DNA from: Zestomicrobium sp964482405 | GTDB lineage: Archaea; Thermoproteota; Thermoprotei_A; Sulfolobales; NBVN01 | DNA length: 57,791 bases | Assembly: GCA_964482405.1 (NCBI GenBank) | Contig: CAYZXH010000004.1 | Location: 1-57,791, forward strand | Direction of reading: 5' to 3' | Shown here: positions 15,898 to 23,875 of the stretch, piece after piece | Layout of the letters: each line of letters begins with the position of its first letter | How positions within the stretch are numbered: position 1 is the stretch's first letter | The notes under the pieces: model-generated | The model's input: only the letters and a program-made list of their open reading frames with translations | Told to the model about the DNA's origin: nothing | Databases searched by the model: none | Position numbers and translations under genes: made by a program

Positions 15898-16998
15898 TTG
15901 GTTAAGGTTTTAGTGAGTAACGCTACGATAATGACCTTCTCTATGAAGGAAAAGATGTTGATAGATGAGGGTTTTGTCTTCTCGGATAATGGGAGGATAG
16001 CAGTTATTGGATCCGGCGAACCCCCGGAAGAGTTGAGGTATCCAGAGTTACTTCTTACAGGGAAGGAAAGACTAATTATGCCTGGGTTTAGCAGTGCCTT
16101 CACAAACCTTTCACCTTACTTACTCAGGTATAAGGAAGACTCACTTGACTTGAGCTCTAACATAGAGTACCTGAGGAAAATCAGTAGGGTTGATATGTAT
16201 TTCTTAGCTGCCATGGCTTTCGCGGAAATGATTTCCAGGGGGGTTACGACGGCTTTAGTAGTAGATATTTACTTAGATGAGGTCGCTAGAGCCGCTCACG
16301 ATTTAAGCTTTAACGTAGTTCTCGCACCACCAATTAATTGTGGTTTAGAAGAGTTCGCACCTGAGACGGAATTAAGGCTACTGTTGAGTAGGTGGCACGA
16401 GAAGGTTGAAGGGATTAAGGCAGGAATTGCAACATGTGATGAGGTAAATCAGAAAATCCTCTCCTTAGCTAGAGAGCATAAGCTAAGGATTTTCCAGATA
16501 GGTGGGTCAGTGAGCGAGTATGAAGGGGTGGAGGTAGTCTTCGTGAATCCTTCAAGGGGTTCCGGGAGCAACGTGATTAGATGGGGACCTCAGCTAAGTA
16601 TGTGGAGACCCGAGGAAGGGTTGGGCGTGGGGGTAAGACCATCATACGATATGAGAGATGTCGTGAGGGAAACATCGCACAAGACCTTCAAGCACCCTAT
16701 AGACGTACTCTACTCAGCAATAGTCAGGAACCCTATCTTAATAGGCTTCAACGACGTAGGGCCGTTAGAGAGGAACCTAAGAACTAATTTGCTGATGTTG
16801 AACGCGTCAGAACCTCCCGGCTGGCCGTTACCCAAGAATCTCGGTGGTGTGACTAGGGCCGTAGTTGAGGGTAACCTAAGAATAGAGACGGTGATTTTAG
16901 ATGATGAAATACTCGTGGATGGCGGTGAGACGATGACCATAGGAAGTGATCTCATAAATAAAGCTAAGAAGCGTCTAGCTAACTTAGTTAAGGAGTAA
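15898..16998 (+). CDS. Amidohydrolase-like protein lacking metal ligands
   Basis: A 366-residue protein with the layout of the cytosine deaminase/chlorohydrolase-type amidohydrolase superfamily: an N-terminal beta-sandwich strand (VKVLVSNATIMTFSMKEKML), then ERLIMPGFSSAFTNLSPYLLR, where active enzymes read PGFVNAHTHxxM. The HxH metal ligands are replaced by Ala-Phe-Thr-Asn, and no compensating HxH is seen; the later metal His and Asp positions are not apparent either. The C-terminal strand region VEGNLRIETVILDDEILVDGG closes the sandwich. It is probably a non-catalytic paralogue kept for binding or scaffolding. It follows the nucleoside phosphorylase by 19 bases, suggesting a related purine/pyrimidine role. 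TTG 15898 is the start. Confidence 0.65.
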   Translation: MVKVLVSNATIMTFSMKEKMLIDEGFVFSDNGRIAVIGSGEPPEELRYPELLLTGKERLIMPGFSSAFTNLSPYLLRYKEDSLDLSSNIEYLRKISRVDMYFLAAMAFAEMISRGVTTALVVDIYLDEVARAAHDLSFNVVLAPPINCGLEEFAPETELRLLLSRWHEKVEGIKAGIATCDEVNQKILSLAREHKLRIFQIGGSVSEYEGVEVVFVNPSRGSGSNVIRWGPQLSMWRPEEGLGVGVRPSYDMRDVVRETSHKTFKHPIDVLYSAIVRNPILIGFNDVGPLERNLRTNLLMLNASEPPGWPLPKNLGGVTRAVVEGNLRIETVILDDEILVDGGETMTIGSDLINKAKKRLANLVKE

Positions 16999-17034
16999 TG
17001 AGGTCATTGAGAAACAGTGTGAAGGTAATGCCCA

Positions 17035-17445
17035 ATGAGAGATAAGATCAGGTTTCACGGTTATTGCGTTCTCAGGAGATTTTGTTATGAGTGTCAATTA
17101 GTGATTGACTTAATCAGTAAGGTTTTAGAAGTTAAAGTCAGTCCTAAAGCTAGGGGTACCTTAATTAAGGTTAGGGGTGAACTCCCGCTAGAATCTCTGA
17201 GCATCATCAGAAGACGTGAGGTGATTAAGGTCCCCCTAGAGGAACTGAGATCCGTTAACAAATATCGGGTTAGGAAAAGGAGTGCTGACATGCTTAAATG
17301 TGTGGAAGCTGAGGAAGCACAATATAATCTAGCCGTAGTGGAAATACTCTATGAAGGAGGAGAGATAAGACTCATAATGTATGATAACGAGGCTACAAGA
17401 CTAGCTGACCTCCTCCCAGCTCTGAAGAGCAAGGATTCCCGTTAG
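17035..17445 (+). CDS. Unknown 136-residue protein with C-terminus from a TnpB-type end
   Basis: I do not recognise this protein. It is basic and soluble, with three Cys (FCYECQ near residue 20 and a later LKCVEA) and a beta-rich middle. Translation begins at ATG 17035. The last 12-13 residues (ADLLPALKSKDSR) and the stop codon fall inside a TnpB-type element copy that reads on the opposite strand (17405 onwards). The original C-terminus has therefore probably been replaced or extended by the insertion. The gene follows the amidohydrolase-like gene by 36 bases on the same strand. Whether it is still functional cannot be told. Confidence 0.6.
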   Translation: MRDKIRFHGYCVLRRFCYECQLVIDLISKVLEVKVSPKARGTLIKVRGELPLESLSIIRRREVIKVPLEELRSVNKYRVRKRSADMLKCVEAEEAQYNLAVVEILYEGGEIRLIMYDNEATRLADLLPALKSKDSR

Positions 17446-17490
17446 TGCGGGGAGGTTTGGGATTACATCTCCCCGCTGCGGGGATTCAAT
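17405..17490 (-). mobile_element. Solo IS605/TnpB-type 3' end (omega-RNA-like), copy B
   Basis: On the minus strand this reads GGGGAGATGTAATCCC, then AAACCTCCCCGCACTAACGGG, and ends with GGGAGGAGGTCAG, the most complete copy besides 57723. It contains the GGGA/TCCC and CCCG/CGGG mini-hairpins. One frame reads GRCNPKPPRTNGNP followed by SSELGGGQ, as in archaeal TnpB C-termini, but stops occur immediately upstream, so no protein is made. Sequence up to about 17545 may also belong to it, since another minus frame there ends GLNPRSGEM before a stop. It lies between a hypothetical gene, whose 3' end it overlaps, and uS19. Confidence 0.65.
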
Positions 17491-17572
17491 CCCGGGCCGG
17501 GTCTCCAGCCCACTACCTCTACTCCCTTGTAGGGAGCTCGGGGGGCTATGGCTATTGTAAAGAAGTTTGGTC

Positions 17573-18055
17573 TTACTTCATAGCTACGTAGAGCGTTGAC
17601 CTAGTTGCTTTAAGCCCTGGCTCACCGTGCTTAACGTACTTAGTGGTTGGTGCGTACTCTCCTAAATAATGACCTATCATCTCAGGAACTACCTTAACCG
17701 GGACGAACTCCTTCCCATTATAAACCTCTATAGTTAAACCAACCATCTCAGGCAATATGATCATATCCCTCACGTGAGTCCTTATCCTAACACTCTTACC
17801 TTGAGCCATCAACTCCCTAGCTTTCCTAATCTCTCTAAGCAACTTTATCCTAGGAGATTCGTCAATCCCATACTCCCTCCGCTTACGCATTATCTCCGTA
17901 GAAGATTCTCGAAGTAATGAACGCCTAGCTCTCGCAGGCAAAACCTGAATCAACTGATCCATCGGCATGCTGAGTAGTTCCTCTAAAGTCTTGCCCCTAT
18001 ACCTAAAGCGCTTCCACTCAGGAGGTATCTCCATACCCATCGACACTGACCACAC
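17573..18055 (-). CDS. rps19: Small ribosomal subunit protein uS19
   Basis: A 160-residue archaeal S19, which binds 16S rRNA in the small-subunit head. The conserved block RTHVRDMIILPEMVGLTIEV is clear (residues about 93-112), as are YNGKEFVPVKVVPEMIGHYLGE and the C-terminal TRSTLYVAMK tail. The N-terminal extension (WSVSMGMEIPPEWKRFRYRG) is typical of archaeal and eukaryotic forms. GTG 18055 is chosen because TTTTTAAGC (18077-18085) predicts transcription at about the same base, giving a leaderless message; ATG 18040 is an alternative. It stands alone here and not in the L2-S19-L22 operon. Confidence 0.95.
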   Translation of the reverse strand: MWSVSMGMEIPPEWKRFRYRGKTLEELLSMPMDQLIQVLPARARRSLLRESSTEIMRKRREYGIDESPRIKLLREIRKARELMAQGKSVRIRTHVRDMIILPEMVGLTIEVYNGKEFVPVKVVPEMIGHYLGEYAPTTKYVKHGEPGLKATRSTLYVAMK

Positions 18056-18076
18056 CTAAAATATGAAACATCTAGA

Positions 18077-18085
18077 GCTTAAAAA
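18077..18085 (-). promoter_or_regulatory. TATA box of the uS19 gene
   Basis: TTTTTAAGC on the minus strand is centred about 26 bases before the GTG at 18055, which would make the message leaderless. Confidence 0.5.
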
Positions 18086-18123
18086 CTAAATGTTGTTTTG
18101 AGTTACCAGCAAGTGATGAGCTC

Positions 18124-18147
18124 TAGGAAGACCTGCAGGTCTTCCTA
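18124..18147. promoter_or_regulatory. 24-bp perfect palindrome in the uS19/PDI divergent region
   Basis: TAGGAAGACCTG is followed directly by its exact reverse complement, with TGCA at the centre. It lies 39 bases upstream of the uS19 TATA box and about 120 bases upstream of the PDI-like gene. Since both genes point away from it, a terminator role is unlikely; a protein-binding site is more plausible. Confidence 0.45.
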
Positions 18148-18263
18148 CACTTTCCTAGAATAGCGTTAATATTAAACAATACGACAAGTAAAACTAAGTA
18201 AAGTCCTCCTAGTTGTAAGCTTATAATTGAGAAACATTTTGTAAATCTTAGAGGGTGTCGAGT

Positions 18264-19034
18264 ATGGGGTACGAATGGATAGACGAAATGTTCAGGTTTA
18301 GTATGAGTAAGGAGGACTTGGAGGAGCTTGAGGTCACGTTGAAAGATATGAGAGAACCCGTCGAGGTCTATACTTTCGTTGATAATGCCTGTAGATACTG
18401 CCCTAATACGGTGAAGCTTATTGAGACCTTATCAAACGTCAGCCCCAAAATAGGAGGGTCTAGCTTAGTGAGGCATAGAGTTGTGAAGAGGGAGGCAGAC
18501 GCGGAGGGGTTCTTCAAGAAGTTCAACGTCTCAAGAGTGCCTACAGTCTTAATGATTGAAGGACACATAAGGTATACTGGAATGCCGGCTGGCGAGGAAA
18601 TCAGAGGGTTGATTGAGACTTTAATCAGGTTAAGCACTGGTGATTCAGGCTTAAACGAACACACAGTAAGGGAGATAGCTGGTTTAAAAGCTCCTGTTAA
18701 GATAGACGTCATAGTCACGCCGACCTGTCCTTACTGCCCTTACGCTGCTCTCCTAGCAAACATGTTCGCACTTGAGTCTTTTAGGTTCGGTAACAAGCTA
18801 GTCATGGCAGACATAATAGAAGCTTACGAGAACCCGGATATCGCGGATAAATACGGAGTAATGTCGGTTCCGACTATAGCGATAAACGGTGAGGTGGAGT
18901 TTATAGGTGTTCCATACGAGGATCAATTACTAGAGAGGGTGCTGGAGCACTCTAGGAGAGAGTATTTAAAGAAGGTCAAGAAAGAGGAGTACATGAGGAT
19001 ACTTAGAGAATTAACGGAAGACAAAGAAAGTTAA
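18264..19034 (+). CDS. Protein disulfide oxidoreductase (PDI-like, two thioredoxin domains)
   Basis: A double-thioredoxin-fold protein like the archaeal glutaredoxin-like PDI, which makes or isomerises disulfides in cytoplasmic proteins of hyperthermophiles. Each half has an active-site CxxC: NACRYCPNT in the first (about residues 43-47) and TPTCPYCPYA in the second (about residues 154-157). The cis-Pro loops VSRVPTVLMIEG and VMSVPTIAINGE are also present, as in functional thioredoxins. ATG 18264 has GAGGGTG upstream (18251-18257); GTG 18255 is an alternative. The length of 256 residues is only slightly longer than the approx. 230 typical of the family. It is followed by the convergent ribonucleotide reductase gene. 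Confidence 0.9.
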   Translation: MGYEWIDEMFRFSMSKEDLEELEVTLKDMREPVEVYTFVDNACRYCPNTVKLIETLSNVSPKIGGSSLVRHRVVKREADAEGFFKKFNVSRVPTVLMIEGHIRYTGMPAGEEIRGLIETLIRLSTGDSGLNEHTVREIAGLKAPVKIDVIVTPTCPYCPYAALLANMFALESFRFGNKLVMADIIEAYENPDIADKYGVMSVPTIAINGEVEFIGVPYEDQLLERVLEHSRREYLKKVKKEEYMRILRELTEDKES

Positions 19035-19052
19035 GTAGGGATAGGTTTTTCT

Positions 19053-21632
19053 TCAGTACTCGCACGTGAAGCAATCCCCTAGCTCTCCTTCCTGGAGAGC
19101 GTACCTGGTGGCAACTCTATACCTCATTTGAGTTCTCTTTTCAGCTTCCGGCTCAACCCCGCCGGCTTTTGGAGTGCTTTCCGCAGTCTCAGCTTCTTTA
19201 CGTGTTGTCTCTGGTGTGGTCTCAACACCCCCTTCAGCTCTCTTCTCCCTAGCCATCCTGCGAGTTAATTTAGCACCAAAGTATATGACTTGCTGCGTCT
19301 TGCTCTTATCTCTGTAGATCGTTATGCCTTTACAGCCGAGTCTCCAAGCAAGTAAGTACACGTTCCTCACGTCATCTACGCTGGCCTCAGCCCTCATGTT
19401 AACAGTCTTGCTCACCCCAGCGTCAACCCACTGCTGCCACATAGCTTGATGCGCTACATGCCACAAAGGCTCAATGTCGTGAGCGGTCACGAATATCTCC
19501 CTAAGCTTCTTAGGCATGTATGGATTGTGTCTGATAGAGCCTGTCTCAGCTATTAAGTTAACAACTTCTGTATCGTCAAGACCGTACTCCCTTAAGGCCT
19601 CAATGAATAACATATTGACTTCTATGAAAGTTCCCACAGTAACTACTCGAGTGAAGGCTAAGGCGAATATAGGCTCTATGGAAGACGAGGTCCCAGCTAT
19701 TATTGAGATCGTTCCTGTTGGAGCTATAGAAAGCAATGCAGCGTTCCTCAATCCATACCTGATCATCTCCTCGCGTAACTCACTCCAGTCGATATGAGGT
19801 CTCATCTTAACGAGTGTCTTAACTCGATCAGAGACTTTAGGTTCGAGACCAAGGATTTCAAGCAACTCGTCGAATGATTTAGTAGTCAGCCAGAAAGGTC
19901 TGTAGAGTTTCGGGTTCCAAGCAGGGAAGGGCCCTTTCTCCGTAGCTAGCTCTACTGAGGCCTTGTAAGCGTTGTAAGCTATCCACTCACTTAAGTGGTG
20001 AGCTAAGTAAAGTGCGTCAACAGAGTCGAACGGAATGCCTAACCTTATGAGCATGTGGGCCCAGCCCATAACGCCTAAGCCAACCTTCCTAGTACGCTTA
20101 GTAGCTTTCTCCAACTGAGGCAACGGCCACTTAGCGACGTCTATGACGTTGTCCAGGAAACGCACAGCGACTCTCACGTCACGACCTAACCCAACCCAAT
20201 CTATGGTAGGCTTACCGTCTATATACACGATGTATTTCTCCAGGTTAAGACTTCCGAGATTGCAGGATTCCCACTCAAGTAGTGGCTCCTCGCCGCACGG
20301 GTTGGTAGCGTTTATTTTGCCGACGTACCAGGTTGGATGTCTCCTATTAATTGTGTCTATGAAGAGCAGTCCCGGATCTCCAGAATCCCAAGCATTCCTA
20401 ACTATTTCTTGAAAGATTGTTTTAGGATCTTCCCAGCCTACTATAGCGTTCTCTCTTTCAGCTATCGCGAGCGACTCATCCCATGTTATTATAACTGATT
20501 TATCTAAGGGTATCGAGCCCCCGTGTTCCTCAAGCTCTTCGAGTATGACTTCCTGAACCCACTCCTCATCCATGTAGTGCCTCGCCCACACGACAGCGTA
20601 TTTTCTTGAGTCGTTACTGCCGTCGATGGAAGTCTTACGCGGATTAATCAATGGCACGGGCTTATTCTCAGCCAGGTGCTTGAAGAACCAGTCGTAAACC
20701 CCTACCGAGATATTGAAGTTTTGGAGAGCCTTGTCTTTAAGCTCTCCTGACTTACTTTTAATGAATTTCATTATGTCGGGATGCCACACGTGTAGAGTGC
20801 CCATGTTAGCACCTCTCCTACGCCCTCCCTGCTTCACCACGTCTGTGTTTATGTCGAAGAGCTTCATGAATGATAGTGGTCCTGAAGCCACACTAGCAGT
20901 TGTAGAAACCACATCGCCCTCTGGTCTGAGTTCGGAGAAAGAGAAGCCAGTGCCTCCGCCTTGTTGGAAGACTATAGCTTGCGCTCTGACAGCATCGTAT
21001 ATTCCCTCACCCTCAGGCGTTACCATAGAGTCTCTGACGGGGAGGACGAAACACGCTGAGAGTATCCCTAGCTTGGTCCCAGCGTTCATTAAGGTCGGTG
21101 AGTTAGGCACGAACCTTAGCTCAATCATCAACCTATAGAATTCGTTAAACCACTTCTCACGATCCTTCGTTTCAGCACTAGATATGTGCTTAGCTACCCT
21201 CTCAAAAAGTTTTTTCGGGGTTTCGATAAATCTCCCGCTTGACGGGTCTTTTAATAAGTACCTACTCGACAAAACTTTTAGCGAGTAATAACTTAATCCG
21301 GAATCCTCAGGGCTAAACTCAGTCCACACGTTTTTCCCGTACACATCGTTGTAAATCCTCGCTAGGAGATAGTATCTTGCGGCTAGCTCGTACCTAGGAT
21401 CCAGCACTACCTTGCTAATGAAGGTTTTTTCTACTAGGTCGGCTATCCTAGTTGTGGTTAACTTATCAGTAACTTTCAAAACTTCAGACATCAACTCATC
21501 CATAACGCTAGATATAGCTGAGGGATCGTTGAGATCAGCGGAACTCATAGCTAAGTGTACGGATCTAGTAAGCTTATCTAGCTTGAAAGACTCAGTAATG
21601 CCACTCCTCTTAATTACTCGTAAATTCTCCAA
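19053..21632 (-). CDS. nrdJ: Adenosylcobalamin-dependent (class II) ribonucleotide reductase
   Basis: An 859-residue class II enzyme that reduces ribonucleotides with a B12-generated thiyl radical. An N-terminal ATP-cone (VIKRSGITESFKLDKLTRSV, residues about 5-24) gives allosteric control. The catalytic barrel has LSACFVLPV for one of the redox Cys, GGTGFSFSELRP, and NPCGEEPLLEWESCNLG with the radical Cys and catalytic Glu. LSIAPTGTISIIAGTSSSIEP follows near residue 625 (given in part). A charged linker of about 55 residues precedes the C-terminal CFTCEY, the CxxC that re-reduces the active site. No small subunit is needed or present nearby. TTG 21632 has GGTGG 6-10 bases upstream. Confidence 0.93.
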   Translation of the reverse strand: MENLRVIKRSGITESFKLDKLTRSVHLAMSSADLNDPSAISSVMDELMSEVLKVTDKLTTTRIADLVEKTFISKVVLDPRYELAARYYLLARIYNDVYGKNVWTEFSPEDSGLSYYSLKVLSSRYLLKDPSSGRFIETPKKLFERVAKHISSAETKDREKWFNEFYRLMIELRFVPNSPTLMNAGTKLGILSACFVLPVRDSMVTPEGEGIYDAVRAQAIVFQQGGGTGFSFSELRPEGDVVSTTASVASGPLSFMKLFDINTDVVKQGGRRRGANMGTLHVWHPDIMKFIKSKSGELKDKALQNFNISVGVYDWFFKHLAENKPVPLINPRKTSIDGSNDSRKYAVVWARHYMDEEWVQEVILEELEEHGGSIPLDKSVIITWDESLAIAERENAIVGWEDPKTIFQEIVRNAWDSGDPGLLFIDTINRRHPTWYVGKINATNPCGEEPLLEWESCNLGSLNLEKYIVYIDGKPTIDWVGLGRDVRVAVRFLDNVIDVAKWPLPQLEKATKRTRKVGLGVMGWAHMLIRLGIPFDSVDALYLAHHLSEWIAYNAYKASVELATEKGPFPAWNPKLYRPFWLTTKSFDELLEILGLEPKVSDRVKTLVKMRPHIDWSELREEMIRYGLRNAALLSIAPTGTISIIAGTSSSIEPIFALAFTRVVTVGTFIEVNMLFIEALREYGLDDTEVVNLIAETGSIRHNPYMPKKLREIFVTAHDIEPLWHVAHQAMWQQWVDAGVSKTVNMRAEASVDDVRNVYLLAWRLGCKGITIYRDKSKTQQVIYFGAKLTRRMAREKRAEGGVETTPETTRKEAETAESTPKAGGVEPEAEKRTQMRYRVATRYALQEGELGDCFTCEY

Positions 21633-21670
21633 GTCGTTCCACCAAGTTTTCTTATTTCCTCACCCAATAC

Positions 21671-21711
21671 CTTAAGAAGTTTAGGAGCTCATAAAGTCTA
21701 ACCTTCTTAAG
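21671..21711. promoter_or_regulatory. Inverted repeat around the nrdJ promoter
   Basis: CTTAAGAAG at 21671-21679 and its exact reverse complement CTTCTTAAG at 21703-21711 are separated by 23 bases that include a possible minus-strand TATA element (about 21689-21697). The placement flanking a promoter suggests a regulator site, although AT-rich 9-mers can occur by chance. Confidence 0.3.
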
Positions 21712-21805
21712 AGTAACGTATTACTTAACAATAATTAAACCCAGGATACTGAAAAGAGTTCTTAAAGTTAGGGGAAGTATTACTTTAGCCCACGCGTAAA
21801 ATCAA

Positions 21806-22954
21806 TTAAACAGCCTTAAACTTGGAGTCCCAGGTCTCGTAAACCTTAACTAGCTCTCTATTAACGCTGGGCCTCCTCTCTTTTATAGCTTCTAAGAAGT
21901 CTTCCTTAGTTATCGGTCTCGGATTCCCTGAACCACCATTCTCCGCGAAGAATTCACGCACTGTTCTTAAGTGAGCGCTCATGACTATATCCCTTATGTC
22001 GCTGGCTGTGTAACCGTCTAAAGAGTCCGCCAATTCATCTAAGTTTACGTCAGACGATAACTTCAGGGACGACGTGTAAAGCTTGAGTAATTGCCTTCTA
22101 GACTCCCTGTCAGGTAATGGAACATATATCCTCTTCTGGAACCTTCTTATGAAAGCTTCATCAAGTTTCCAAGGCTTATTCGTAGCCGCTATTACGTAAA
22201 CCAACTTCTGTTCGTTACCCTTGTCTTGCAAACCGTCCATTTCCTTAAGGAATTGAGTTCTAACCCTCACCTCCCCGCCGATCTCACTACTGAAGGTCCC
22301 GAAAAGCGAGTCTACCTCATCGATGAATATTATCACAGGCTTAGAATCTCTTAATGAGACCTCCCTTGCCTTACTGAATAATAAAGCAACTTTACGTTCA
22401 GACTCTCCGAGCCATTTAGACATTATCGAAGCCGCGTCGACGTGTATGAAGATCCCGTCAATTTCGTTAGCTACGGCTGCTGCGATATATGTTTTGCCAC
22501 AACCTGGCGGACCGTATAAGAGTATTGCCCTAGGCCACCCTAAAGGAAAGAGATCCGGTCTTTTAGTCGGGTATATTATGGATTCATATAAGGCTCTCTT
22601 AACCTCGTCTAGTCCTGCAACATCGCTGAAACGCACCTTAGGTTTCTCCCTAACTATTAGAGCTTCAATTTCGTCATCATAGCTTTCTTCTTTGACAGAC
22701 CCTGCTGATGGGAGGGGTGAGGCTCTAAAATGCTCTAAGTCTCTTATCCTCTTCTGATACTGTTTAATCCACTCCTTATAGATGGTGTTTAAGGGATTCT
22801 CTGGGTACAGCTGTATTATCTTGGTTAGTATTTCTATAGCGTTCTTATAATTCTTTACTGCCTCACCGTAATTACCTTCCCTATCATTCATTACCGCTTG
22901 TACAGCGTAGTGTCTAGCAATATTCTCTAGGTAAGGCAGTGAGTTACTGCTCAA
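21806..22954 (-). CDS. cdvC: CdvC, Vps4-type AAA ATPase of archaeal cell division
   Basis: This is the Vps4 homologue that remodels and removes ESCRT-III (CdvB) polymers during division. It has an N-terminal MIT domain (residues about 1-75) and a single AAA domain with Walker A LYGPPGCGKTYIAAAVA (about 145-161), pore loop SKWLGESE, Walker B VIIFIDEVDSLFG (about 208-220) and the sensor/arginine-finger block ATNKPWKLDEAFIRRF. The length of 382 residues matches Sulfolobus CdvC. TTG 22954 has GGTGATT upstream. It is the last gene of cdvA-cdvB-cdvC with a 22-base gap. Confidence 0.95.
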   Translation of the reverse strand: MSSNSLPYLENIARHYAVQAVMNDREGNYGEAVKNYKNAIEILTKIIQLYPENPLNTIYKEWIKQYQKRIRDLEHFRASPLPSAGSVKEESYDDEIEALIVREKPKVRFSDVAGLDEVKRALYESIIYPTKRPDLFPLGWPRAILLYGPPGCGKTYIAAAVANEIDGIFIHVDAASIMSKWLGESERKVALLFSKAREVSLRDSKPVIIFIDEVDSLFGTFSSEIGGEVRVRTQFLKEMDGLQDKGNEQKLVYVIAATNKPWKLDEAFIRRFQKRIYVPLPDRESRRQLLKLYTSSLKLSSDVNLDELADSLDGYTASDIRDIVMSAHLRTVREFFAENGGSGNPRPITKEDFLEAIKERRPSVNRELVKVYETWDSKFKAV

Positions 22955-22976
22955 GAGAAATCACCTAACAAAAAAC

Positions 22977-23855
22977 CTAGAATACTATTTTGTTTTGCTC
23001 ACGTAGCCTGTTCAGCGCTTTATAGACGTCTTCTTTACTAACACCGAACATTTCTTTGAAGTGATTCACGTCTACGAAGCCGTTGTGTGTTACGATGTAT
23101 TCGAGTAGGGCTTTCTCTAGTAAGTTCTGGTCAATTATTTTAGGATGCGTGCTTTGTTGCTTAATTGGTTGCGCTGTTGCCTCTACTTCTTTCTTAATTT
23201 TATCTTCAAGACTTCCTTTAACTTTAACTGGTAACAGTATGTCGACAGGTATTTCAGGTAGCTGAGACTTTATGGTTTCCTCAGCAGCTCTCTCAATTTC
23301 TTGAAGTAGTTTCTTAGCTTCCGGCGTGTGCTCAATTATTTCTTCCGGTTTTAGCTTCGCGTAGTCTGTCGTAGACGCTATGACCCTCCTAGACTCGTTA
23401 ATTAAGCTGTCTATGTTGTAGGCTAGGTTAGGTACTAGGTCCTTCACGTAGTCCTTAGCGACTACCAGCAGGTTAGAGACCTCTATCAAGTGGTGTGATA
23501 GGTTGCTCACGTCTTCCAAGGTCTCAAGTCTTAGCTTGACTTGCTCAAGCACTTTCTCCACGACAACCAACTTGGTAGTCATCTCCTTTACTTGAGTGGC
23601 TTCGTTAGCGTATATGAGGGCTCTGTCCTTCTCCTTACCTATACTAGCTGAGATAGTTGCTTTAACTAGGTGGTCATACCTACTCTTTAACCTGGCTACT
23701 GCGTCCGTGACTTCCTGCTTAGCTGAGTCGACGTGCACTATGAGTAACGAGATAAACTTCTTAGGATCTACCCTAGGCTCCCCTTTAATCCTCCCTATAA
23801 GACTACTAAACCACTTGAAAAGCCCTAAATCACTGCCCCCACTAGCGACGCTCAA
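22977..23855 (-). CDS. cdvB: CdvB, ESCRT-III-like cell division protein
   Basis: A 292-residue CdvB. It starts with a short basic amphipathic region (LFKWFSSLIGRIKG), has a Lys-rich helical ESCRT-III core (residues about 30-190), then a MIM2-like proline-containing segment LPEIPVDILLPVKV (about residues 198-211) for the MIT domain of CdvC, and a C-terminal winged-helix domain (LLEKALLEYIVTHNG to LNRLREQNKIVF) that binds the tail of CdvA. These features mark it as the main CdvB and not one of the shorter paralogues CdvB1-3. TTG 23855 follows GGAGGGGTGAGG. Confidence 0.94.
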   Translation of the reverse strand: MSVASGGSDLGLFKWFSSLIGRIKGEPRVDPKKFISLLIVHVDSAKQEVTDAVARLKSRYDHLVKATISASIGKEKDRALIYANEATQVKEMTTKLVVVEKVLEQVKLRLETLEDVSNLSHHLIEVSNLLVVAKDYVKDLVPNLAYNIDSLINESRRVIASTTDYAKLKPEEIIEHTPEAKKLLQEIERAAEETIKSQLPEIPVDILLPVKVKGSLEDKIKKEVEATAQPIKQQSTHPKIIDQNLLEKALLEYIVTHNGFVDVNHFKEMFGVSKEDVYKALNRLREQNKIVF

Positions 23856-23875
23856 ACCTCACCCCTCCATCGATG

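Noticed and set aside
17478..17560. A tRNA-like stretch with GGGATTCAATCCC and a possible CTGGAGA anticodon loop.
   Set aside because: The T-arm stem does not pair in either direction, the T-loop lacks the invariant TTC at the right place, and there is no acceptor stem. The stretch is better explained as upstream sequence of the TnpB-type end.
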